Positions 1-6,377 of a stretch of 64,000 bases of DNA are shown piece after piece. A program made the position numbers and the translations under genes. The stretch comes from CAWAND01 sp963783335 (GTDB lineage Bacteria; Chloroflexota; Anaerolineae; Anaerolineales; E44-bin32). Position 1 is the stretch's first letter. Each line of letters opens with the position of its first letter. The notes beneath the pieces were generated by a model. That model saw only the letters and a program-made list of their open reading frames with translations, had not been told where the DNA came from and did no database searches. Location: positions 186,001 through 250,000 of the forward strand of contig CAWAND010000010.1 of assembly GCA_963783335.1 (NCBI GenBank), given 5' to 3'.

Positions 1-685
1 GCCGTTTTGTATACCGGCCCGTGGAAATGCCAGGGTGCCGTAGCCGTTATCTTGATCGGGAATTACCCCGCTCAATGGAATCGTGTCATAAACACTCAGC
101 TGGCTGCTGCTGCCATTGTAAAGAGCAATGCTCCAGCCAGCCAGATCGGTGCCCGCCGGACCAGCCACTTCAACGGCTTCGCCGGTGTCCCCGCCTGAAT
201 TATCGTAGTGGATCTCGTTGATGAAGGGTGCCGAAGGCGGGCTGAAAGTCTGGCCGCTGTTGACCGCGCCAAACGTGTTAGGAGATGAACCTGCCCAGGT
301 GAAATCATCGTATGCAGTTCCATTGCCCACCAATTGCAGGGAGTCTCCTATTGCTGAATCTGAGGCTTCGGCTACACCAATATCGGTGCAGGTCATCCCT
401 GCGGCCGGTCCGGAAGCGGCTGTGAACGTCCCTTCGTAACACAGGAATTGGACCACTGCACTGCTTCCATCCACAAGAGCCAATCCATCGGGGGAGCCGT
501 TTTGTATACCGGCCCGTGGAAATGCCAGGGTGCCGTAGCCGTTATCTTGATCGGGAATTACCCCGCTCAATGGAATCGTGTCATAAACACTCAGCTGGCT
601 GCTGCTGCCATTGTAAAGAGCAATGCTCCAGCCAGCCAGATCGGTGCCCGCCGGACCAGCCACTTCAACGGCTTCGCCGGTGTCG
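1..685 (-). repeat. 495-bp tandem coding repeat, near-identical copies
   Basis: Positions 1-190 match 496-685 almost base for base, an offset of 495 bp or 165 codons. The flanking part of the unit (191-226 against 686-721) has clearly more substitutions, including synonymous ones. The identity therefore stops sharply inside the repeat unit, which suggests partial gene conversion. Confidence 0.85.
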
Positions 686-849
686 CCGCCCGAATTATCG
701 TAGTGAATTTCATTGATGAACACGCTGGGTGAGGCTGCGTGGGCTGTGCCGCCCGACGGGGAGAGCCCCGGCGAACCCACAGCGGCTATCAACATCGCCG
801 CAACGGCGACGATCGAACCAAAACGATACAGGCGGTTCTGTACATTCAT
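1..849 (-). CDS. Secreted lamin-tail-type repeat protein, C-terminus off the window
   Basis: The reading frame is open from an ATG at 849 to the window edge (283 codons seen). A GGAG-type ribosome site lies just upstream. The N-terminus is a classical signal peptide: positive start (MNVQNRLYRFG), hydrophobic core, and a likely cut after A-H-A-A. After it come repeats of about 165 residues, each beginning with F-I-N-E-I-H-Y-D-N-S-G-G-D and followed by GPAGTDLAGW. This resembles the lamin-tail-like domain seen in extracellular nucleases and other surface proteins. One repeat is complete and a second runs off the edge. Bases 1-190 and 496-685 are almost identical, so the repeats were recently duplicated or homogenised. 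The enzymatic part, if any, is outside the window, so no activity can be assigned. Confidence 0.8.
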   Translation of the reverse strand, partial: MNVQNRLYRFGSIVAVAAMLIAAVGSPGLSPSGGTAHAASPSVFINEIHYDNSGGDTGEAVEVAGPAGTDLAGWSIALYNGSSSQLSVYDTIPLSGVIPDQDNGYGTLAFPRAGIQNGSPDGLALVDGSSAVVQFLCYEGTFTAASGPAAGMTCTDIGVAEASDSAIGDSLQLVGNGTAYDDFTWAGSSPNTFGAVNSGQTFSPPSAPFINEIHYDNSGGDTGEAVEVAGPAGTDLAGWSIALYNGSSSQLSVYDTIPLSGVIPDQDNGYGTLAFPRAGIQNG

Positions 850-978
850 CGATCAAGCTCCTTTGGGAAATGGTTGGGAAGAACAGATGTGTCGCCACGC
901 GACAACGCTCGAACGTCGCGCAGACATCCGAGCGAAAGGACCTTGGGGCAAGACTACAGGTGAGAAACAGGGATGCGT

Positions 979-1108
979 GATGCCCCTCCGGCAAAAGCAT
1001 CGGTCGGCGCCCAGTTGGTTCTGGCGCCGACCCCCTCAGTACACTGCGACTATCGCGCCTTTTGCCCACCGGGGCAACCAATTCCGCGAAACTTTAAGCT
1101 TGGCGTGG
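979..1108 (-). ncRNA. Candidate structured 5' leader element, copy A
   Basis: This block lies about 130 nt upstream of the lamin-tail gene on the same strand and is conserved with a second block at 4198-4321. In minus-strand order it contains a box CCACGCCAAGCTTAAA, a small hairpin with a TTGCCC/GGGCAA stem, the box AAGGCGC-N-ATAGTC, a perfect 10-bp stem (1002-1011 with 1023-1032) whose apex carries CCAG/CTGG, and a final box GCCGGAGGGGCA. The large stem differs in sequence from the other copy yet still pairs. I do not recognise it as any known riboswitch class. It could also be an untranscribed promoter-region repeat. Confidence 0.5.
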
Positions 1109-1195
1109 CGAAGACGGCGGATTGAGGCGAAACAGATCTTGGTGGGCGGTCTGTTCGGGGAACTTCTCCGCAGGTAGAATTGTCATAAGGGTGCC

Positions 1196-1741
1196 ATGAC
1201 AACACCACGGTCGATCCCAATTCTGTTTGTGCTCTTTGTCACAAGCTGCGCGCCGTCAACAGCGGGCGTCACAGGTACCGTCACGCCTGCGCTTCCAGCG
1301 ACAGAGACGCGCATCCCGGCCACGGCAACCGCGCCCCTTGATGGGCCCGTCACTCTGCCTGCCGTCACCCCGTTGCCGATGGACATGCTCCCGCCCGAGG
1401 CGGCTGCCATGGTCGCGCGAGTGAAACAAGATCTGGCCCAACGACTTTCGGCGCCACCGGACGCCACCATGACCCTGCTGTCGGCCGAAGCCGTCACCTG
1501 GCCGGACGCCAGCCTGGGCTGCCCGCGGCCGAACACCGGCTACATCCAGGTGGAGACTCCCGGCTTCATCATCACGCTGCTGGCCAACGGGGGACGCTAC
1601 ACGTATCACACTGACTTGGCGGACAACTACCTGCTGTGTATGAAGGGAGTGCCAGGGGATCCCACGGACGAAGACGGCAACGTGCAGGACGGCTGGCCAA
1701 ACCAGACCGCGACAAGGACGTCGTCACACCTCCGACACTAA
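1196..1741 (+). CDS. Small secreted lipoprotein, conserved C-terminal domain
   Basis: 181 residues. The N-terminus (MTTPRSIPILFVLFVTSC) is a short signal peptide ending in a lipobox-like V-T-S-C, so it is probably lipid-anchored outside the membrane. A Thr/Pro/Ala-rich stalk follows, then from about residue 75 a compact domain with the motif EAVTWPDASLGCP and a later YHTDLADNY. This arrangement is typical of small Chloroflexota lipoproteins of unknown function. A -10-like TAGAAT lies at 1175-1180, so the leader is only about 10 nt. The gene is followed by a strong terminator shared with the convergent peptidase pseudogene. Function unknown. Confidence 0.75.
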   Translation: MTTPRSIPILFVLFVTSCAPSTAGVTGTVTPALPATETRIPATATAPLDGPVTLPAVTPLPMDMLPPEAAAMVARVKQDLAQRLSAPPDATMTLLSAEAVTWPDASLGCPRPNTGYIQVETPGFIITLLANGGRYTYHTDLADNYLLCMKGVPGDPTDEDGNVQDGWPNQTATRTSSHLRH

Positions 1742-1782
1742 CTCCCCACCGCTAGATTTCAGCTTGCCAGTGCAGCAGAATC

Positions 1783-1812
1783 AATCGGGGCGGCCTTCCG
1801 GCCGCCCCGATT
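1783..1812. terminator. Bidirectional intrinsic terminator
   Basis: A perfect 13-bp inverted repeat (1783-1795 with 1800-1812) with a TTCC loop lies between the ends of two convergent genes. The stem is very GC-rich and is flanked by AA/TT, giving a short T-rich tail. Confidence 0.8.
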
Positions 1813-1833
1813 TGATCGTTCATACGGGCAACG

Positions 1834-3982
1834 TCACCTGACGTCGAGCAAGTAGCCCGAGTTCAAGATATGGCCAGCGTGGTTGGTGACCACCATGAAC
1901 TTGACCCGCCCAGAATTGACCGGCGTGGACGAAACCTTGTCGGTCCCGACCTGGGTTTCTGAGTTAACCGAGAGTGAACTGATGCTGTGAAGAGTCATGG
2001 CGCTGTTCGGTGCCGGCTCCGGATAGCGAGCCGTGGCCACGCCCTTGGTGTCGACCGTCTCGGCCGCAAAGTTGTTGGCGAAGCGACCATCGCTGATTAA
2101 CCAACCGTCAGCCGTCCACCCATCCTCGCCTGAACTCGACATCATCAGAGAAGCCAATTTCAAGGATGCTGATGTCATCCACATACATCATCTGCAGGGT
2201 GAAGGCGCCATCCTGCCAGGTGCGGAAGTACAGGTCGATGGTGTCACCTGCGAAGGGGGTCAGGTCCATGCTGACCGGCATCCAGCCTCCGCTGCTGCCG
2301 GTGAAGGCGTGCCAGCGGCCGGCGGCCTCGTAGGCCGTGGGTTCACGATCGGCTGGAACGTTGGGGTTGTCCTGCCCGTGGGCCACGTAGTCCACGGTAC
2401 CTGAGGCATCGAGCGTGTACCACTCGCCGGTGTCCTGGTCGTAGACTTCGACGTAGCCATAGTCCCAGTCTTCCTCGATGTCGAAGAAGGTCATGAAGTT
2501 CAGGGTTGCCCCCCGGCGGGGATGTCGAAAGTCTGATGGAAATCTCGCCAGGCCCACGCGTTGGCGCCCGAATACCACTCGTACATCCCGGAATTCGGCA
2601 GTGTGCCGGCGAAGTCTTCGCCATCAAGCGAGACCGTAGCGGCCTTGCTGTTGTTGTAACTGTAGTACTGCGCCGTGTATGGCTGCGGGTCACCATAGTA
2701 GTCGGACCCAATGGAGAACGCCCCATCTACTGGCGGCCCCCACCAGTAGTTTTCAAGTGCATAGGGAATTGAATAGCCCCAAGTATCCTCACTCCCGACA
2801 TCCAGCGATCGTAGCCATACTTGCCGCCTGATTTCTCGGTGTCATCGATCAGATTGGCAACGGTCCAGTCATCGAAGATCTGATCGAAGTTCTCTTTGGC
2901 ACCGAACGTGTCGAGCGTGTTCTGGATGCCTTCAATCCCGTTGGCCTGCTCTTGCACGAGGGCGGATACGAACGCTGTGCCGCCATAGTGTTCGTAGAGA
3001 TAGAGCTGGAACAAGTAGCTGGCCCCATAGTCTTCCAAACCGCTGCCCCAGAACGTGAGGGCAGTAAAGGGATGGTAAACCATATAGTTGGCGATGTGAC
3101 CGGAAGAATGGCCGTAGCCGCAAAGGAAGCCAGCCAGGTCCGCCAGCCCTTCGTCTACCCAAGACTCCTCATCGGCATCTTGATCAAAGTGGATTAGGTG
3201 TTCGAACTCGTGGGCAAAAGTCCCCTCATACAGGAAGGGACGTTCAGCATCCGGGCCCCGTTCGATTAGCCCAATCGTAAGTGTCGATGTGCATGATGTT
3301 CTTGTTGTTCTCGGCGCTCTCACTGGCCGAGAAGTAGCCAGCGATATAGCTCGTCGTGTCTGGATCGTAGTAGGCCTCATCCCGTATGTTGAAGATCAAT
3401 ATCCAGGTCTTCTGCCCCTCGGCACCTCGCGCCAGAGGCTCGCCGAAGATCGACGTGTCGGTTGGATAGATGTTGTTGTCGAACTCGTCCAACAGGTAGG
3501 CAAGTTGACCGGGCGTCAACAGATCCTCGGTCCGCAGCCAAGATTTGAGAATTATCGCCGACCGGGATTGGCAAAGTGGTAGTAGGTGCCATCGAAGCTG
3601 TCATAGGCGTCCTTCGTGAGCAAGAATGATCCCATGCGCACCATCAAGCAACGACGACGAAATCTTCATCGTAGTCAACGCCCAAGTCCATTATCGGAGA
3701 CCGTTACGGTGATCTGATCTCCCACGCTAGCTGGCTGCCCCGACGGCGAGACGTTCGAAGCCACCGCTGAGCCAACTTGCGCGGCCTTCTTGCGCAGAGC
3801 AATCTCTTTGTCGCCCAACATTCCACCGAATGGTCCATCGGATCAAGCCCATCCGGCGCATGGCGTTAGCGGAAACGCATCAGGCGGGTTGACCGACCCA
3901 TCCGCCATTGCCGGCGCAGCCGGCCCCATCATCCCTCAGTCATCGCCACGGCCCCCACGAATGAAAGTAACTTGTGTCTCAT
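1834..3982 (-). pseudogene. Secreted zinc metallopeptidase, multiply frameshifted
   Basis: The minus strand encodes pieces of one protein in changing frames. It begins with a ribosome site and start at 3982 (MRHKLLSFVGAVAM, signal-peptide-like), which hits a stop within about 20 codons. Further on are a segment with LAYLLDEFDNNIYP (3244-3519), a zinc-site segment with HEFEHLIHFDQDADEESW then VDEGLADLAGF (2727-3380), a beta-rich segment with TFDIP and DWDYGYVEVYDQ (2108-2578) like choice-of-anchor-J/immune-inhibitor-A tails, and a C-terminal piece ending at 1834. At least five frame changes are needed to read it through. HExxH and the downstream Glu survive. The family is a secreted M6-like or related peptidase. 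It is either a decayed gene or an unusually error-rich stretch of assembly. Confidence 0.75.
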
Positions 3983-4197
3983 TGTCTCCCTCCGGTTTGA
4001 TTGGAAACCGCGGGCTGATATTGCATCTGGTCGAATGGCTGATGTCGTGGTCACCTCCTGACATTGACACGGCTGATGTGCCTCGACTGTTCAACTCCGG
4101 AGGGCTACCCGATAACCGAACGCCCATGATGGGGGAACCAGCAAGCTGCACCGGACTCAGGCATGCACGGCGTAATTGTGCAGGATTGTGAGGAAAT

Positions 4198-4321
4198 GGT
4201 GCCCCTCCGGCAGGTCGGGCCCGGCCAGTGCTGGTGAAACCGAGCCCTTTGAGGCCCCCCGACTATAGCGCCTTTTTGTAGACGGGACAACACGTTGGCG
4301 GAAATTTTAAGCTTGGCGTGG
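4198..4321 (-). ncRNA. Candidate structured 5' leader element, copy B
   Basis: This is the second copy of the element at 979-1108, about 216 nt upstream of the peptidase start at 3982. The same boxes occur in the same order: CCACGCCAAGCTTAAA, a hairpin beginning TTG and ending ACAA, AAGGCGC-T-ATAGTC, a stem formed by 4217-4224 with 4240-4247, and GCCGGAGGGGCA. The large stem has a different sequence from copy A but stays paired (one G-U), and its apex again contains CCAG/CTGG. Both copies precede genes with signal peptides. Confidence 0.5.
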
Positions 4322-4423
4322 ACAAAGCACTGGCCAAGATTCCCTCGCGGTTAGGGCGGTGAGGCGGGGCAATTGCTTGGGCGTGGGAGAGGAGGCTCTT
4401 GCACGAGTGGGCTCTGATCGGTA

Positions 4424-4461
4424 GAAACGATTGCCGCGGCGCCTTCGGCGCCTCGCAATGA
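4424..4461. repeat. Dispersed GC-rich repeat (degenerate)
   Basis: An imperfect palindrome around GGCGCCTTCGGCGCC followed by TCGCAATGAC. Sequences of this type, reading 'TCATTGCGAGGCGC...' on the other strand, are scattered through many bacterial genomes and give rise to spurious peptides such as CHCEAPK. It abuts the 31-bp tandem array. Confidence 0.5.
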
Positions 4462-4605
4462 CATGGGGAGGAGGCGGGCTGCGTGCTATGACACAGGGGA
4501 TGAGGCGGGCCGCTCGCTATGACACGGGGGAGGAGCCGTGCCGCTCGCCATGAGATGGGGGAGGAGGCGGGCCGCTCGCCATGACACGGAAGAAGAGAGA
4601 GCTCG
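4452..4605. repeat. Five-copy 31-bp tandem repeat
   Basis: Units start at 4452 (30 bp), 4482, 4513, 4544 and 4575 (31 bp each), with a decayed sixth start at 4606. Each reads roughly CTCGCCATGACA, then GGGGGAGGAGG, then CGGGCCG. Copies differ at several positions. There are no spacers, so this is a minisatellite and not a CRISPR array. The first unit merges with the dispersed repeat just upstream, which suggests the array grew from it. The 3983-4790 gap holds only this array, element B and the palindrome at 4675; I see no gene there. Confidence 0.8.
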
Positions 4606-4674
4606 CTCACCATAATGCCTAGAATCTGGCCTGCGCTCCAGCCGGATCAGCGTTCGCTCTTCGCTTTGCGCCAT

Positions 4675-4692
4675 TTGTGAAATCCCTCACAA
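4675..4692. promoter_or_regulatory. TGTGA-N6-TCACA palindrome, site 1
   Basis: TTGTGA-AATCCC-TCACAA. It has one mismatch to the Rex consensus TTGTGAANNNNTTCACAA and a full CRP-type core. It lies between the tandem repeat and the 3' end of the small membrane gene at 4791. No promoter or target gene is obvious beside it. Confidence 0.45.
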
Positions 4693-4790
4693 CCCTTCCG
4701 GGAAGACTCGCGCCCCAAAACGAAAGCGGCAGGCGAATGTCGCCTGCCGCTGCGGGTACGGTTAAAGAGATGAGAGAGGCGATGATTCTG

Positions 4791-5105
4791 CTACTTCATC
4801 ACCGTCCTGGCCGCCTCTCCCGAGCCGGCATCGCCCGCCGAGCTTCGCCCGCGCATGCCCCAAATCAGCAGCGCCAAGCCGGCGCCCAGGCCGAAACCGC
4901 CCAGCGTCCCGGCGCCCGAGATCCAGTGGCCGATCAAGGCGAAGGTGCCCAACAGGCCCAGGTAGGCCGCCACGGCAAACTGCCAATGGCCCTTGTTCCA
5001 CTCGGAAGCCTGCAGGGTGAACCAGCCCACCCCGATCCCAAACACCAGCGCCCCCAACGCACGTACGATAACGCCCAACAGCTGAAGTATCGTCCAGATA
5101 TCCAT
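4791..5105 (-). CDS. Small membrane protein, unknown
   Basis: 104 residues starting MDIWTILQLLGVIV behind a GGAG site. It has three likely membrane segments (about 5-28, 42-63 and 68-86) and a short charged C-terminus. The loop ASEWNKGHWQF joins segments one and two. No catalytic motif is seen. It diverges from the 43-residue protein at 5218, and the two may share the control region 5106-5217. It is hydrophobic along its whole length, unlike the antisense frames over it, which supports it as the coding frame. Confidence 0.65.
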   Translation of the reverse strand: MDIWTILQLLGVIVRALGALVFGIGVGWFTLQASEWNKGHWQFAVAAYLGLLGTFALIGHWISGAGTLGGFGLGAGLALLIWGMRGRSSAGDAGSGEAARTVMK

Positions 5106-5184
5106 GATGCTCCAACACCCTCCAGTCTTGTGGTTGTGGTCCTGCCGAACCTCAGGCCGTCTCGACGGAGACCGGCCCGCGTGG

Positions 5185-5190
5185 TACTAT
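5185..5190 (+). promoter_or_regulatory. -10 box for the 43-residue membrane protein
   Basis: TACTAT at 5185-5190 with TCGACG at 5162-5167, 17 bp apart, placed about 28 nt upstream of the ATG at 5218. The ribosome site GAGGAGG sits between them. The -35 match is weak. Confidence 0.4.
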
Positions 5191-5217
5191 CCTGAATTGA
5201 AGAGGAGGTGACCCCCT

Positions 5218-5349
5218 ATGGCCCGTCGGCCTTCTTCCGGCCGCAAGTCCCGCAAGCGCTCAGCCAGACCCAACTTGTCGCAGATCATCTTTTCCCTGAT
5301 CGCTTTGATCGTGATCGCCTCGTTCGTGCTCAGCCTGATCGCTAAGTAA
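5218..5349 (+). CDS. 43-residue single-pass membrane protein
   Basis: An ATG follows a strong ribosome site (AAGAGGAGGTGA). The product begins with a very basic stretch (ARRPSSGRKSRKRSARP), then NLSQIIF and a single hydrophobic helix, ending LSLIAK. The basic N-terminus should stay inside, giving a C-out single-pass topology. This is below usual gene-finder length limits, but start, ribosome site and composition agree. No function is known to me. The N-terminal half could bind nucleic acid or acidic lipids (inference only). Confidence 0.7.
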   Translation: MARRPSSGRKSRKRSARPNLSQIIFSLIALIVIASFVLSLIAK

Positions 5350-5385
5350 GAACCTCGAGCGCGCCTCCTGGTTCCGAGCTTCCAA

Positions 5386-5652
5386 TCAGGCCAGCGAGAA
5401 GAACATCGACACCAACGCCAGCAGACCGGCGACAAGATAACCCACCATCGCCGTCCGGTGCTGCGAGCGCATTATGGCGGTGGTCGAATCGATGTACTGA
5501 TTGAAGTCGTGGACGAAGTCGGCGATCACCTCGTTCCCCTCAACCTCTCGCAATCGAAATGACCTTGCCTGGCTCTGTGCCATGCGCCAGTGCTGGTAGG
5601 CAAAGGCGAAAAACATGGCCGCCAGCAAGATCCATATGGGATAGAGAATCAT
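5386..5652 (-). CDS. Small membrane protein with paired helices, unknown
   Basis: 88 residues. I start it at the ATG at 5652 (MILYPIWILLAAMFFAF) because AAAGGAGA lies just upstream; a longer frame exists but lacks a ribosome site. The N-terminal helix (about 3-22) is followed by a charged segment with RSFRLREVEGNEVIADFV and a second helix near the C-terminus (about 65-86). The middle may form a cytoplasmic or periplasmic amphipathic helix. It is convergent with the 43-residue gene. No family recognised. Confidence 0.6.
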   Translation of the reverse strand: MILYPIWILLAAMFFAFAYQHWRMAQSQARSFRLREVEGNEVIADFVHDFNQYIDSTTAIMRSQHRTAMVGYLVAGLLALVSMFFSLA

Positions 5653-6071
5653 TGCACATCTCCTTTGCAGTGAGGACGTTGTGCTGCATGCCCACAACTT
5701 CGCTCAGGATACATTAGAAGGAAACCTACGGCAATGACCCCCCATTCCCCCCAATGCGTTCCCCGCCGTCTCCTTTCCGCCAGCCAGCCTCGAGGCTCAA
5801 TCCTGGCCCGGACCTTGCATACTTAGCTCGAGTGGGAGGACCAGTGTCCTACGCGTTGAGCGTAACAGTAACCCGACAGGCCCGTTCTCTCATCCACATG
5901 CCTAGCATTCCGGGGTTTCAGCGGTTATGCTTCCCGGTCAAGCATCCGGGGCCATCTGAAAGGGCCCTGTAAGGTCCAGCAAGACAAAGGCATGCTACGC
6001 TTGACCTGTAGGATAAGAAACACCTCGGGCCGGACCGCCCGAAAAATCCAATGCGAAAGGAGGTGAGATCT
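5653..6071. other. Intergenic region upstream of the pilin gene
   Basis: 419 bp without a convincing gene. A TTGACC at 6001 has no -10 partner at normal spacing. I see no terminator, tRNA or known riboswitch. The strong ribosome site AAAGGAGGTGA at 6056-6066 belongs to the pilin gene. Confidence 0.5.
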
Positions 6072-6218
6072 ATGCTATACGCGCCGAAAGAAAAAGGTCA
6101 GGGTTTGGTAGAGTACGCGTTGATTCTTGTTTTGGTCGCTGTTGTCGTGATCGTTATTTTGGCTCTGCTCGGCCCGGCGATCGGTAACGTGTTCAGCAAC
6201 ATTGTCAACAACATCTAA
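6072..6218 (+). CDS. flp: Flp-family (type IVb) pilin
   Basis: 48 residues, MLYAPKEKGQGLVEYALILV and onward. The short basic leader ends at K-G, followed by Q-G-L-V-E-Y-A, the prepilin-peptidase recognition and assembly motif of Flp/TadE-type pilins (Glu at +5 relative to the cleaved Gly region), then a long hydrophobic helix and NVFSNIVNNI. The ribosome site AAAGGAGGTGA is strong. A terminator follows directly, so the gene is monocistronic. No tad/cpa secretion genes or prepilin peptidase lie in this window; the machinery must be elsewhere, or the pilin is used alone. Confidence in the family is high despite the size. Confidence 0.88.
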   Translation: MLYAPKEKGQGLVEYALILVLVAVVVIVILALLGPAIGNVFSNIVNNI

Positions 6219-6262
6219 TCTGGACGCGTCACTCCGCGGGAGGTCTCACCTCCCACCTGACA

Positions 6263-6302
6263 AGAAGTAAGCCCTATCGCTGCGATAGGGCTCTTCTTCT
6301 TT
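6263..6302 (+). terminator. Intrinsic terminator after the pilin gene
   Basis: GCCCTATCG-CTG-CGATAGGGC stem followed by a T-rich run (TCTTCTTCTTT). It sits about 50 nt downstream of the pilin stop. The left flank AAGAAG mirrors the tail, so it could work in both directions. Confidence 0.85.
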
Positions 6303-6327
6303 AACCCTACTCTTGCCCGCCAATCAA

Positions 6328-6354
6328 ACGGGGCGGCCGCCAGGGCCGCCCCGT
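6328..6354 (-). terminator. Hairpin downstream of glyA-gcvT
   Basis: ACGGGGCGGCC and GGCCGCCCCGT form an 11-bp GC stem with a short loop, 24 nt past the fusion gene stop. It closely resembles the terminator stem at 1783-1812. The T-tract on the minus strand is poor. Confidence 0.6.
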
Positions 6355-6377
6355 CACACGATCAGAAATCAGCCTTC

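Noticed and set aside
4452..4605. 31-bp repeats as a CRISPR array
   Set aside because: The units are directly adjacent with no spacers, copies drift freely, and no cas gene lies in the window.
4263..4613. Minus-strand 116-residue frame containing CHCEAPKAPRQS
   Set aside because: It runs through the dispersed and tandem repeats and has the known signature of a spurious frame over such repeats.
5754..6050. Cyclic-di-GMP riboswitch before the pilin
   Set aside because: I looked for the conserved cores of the known classes and did not find them.
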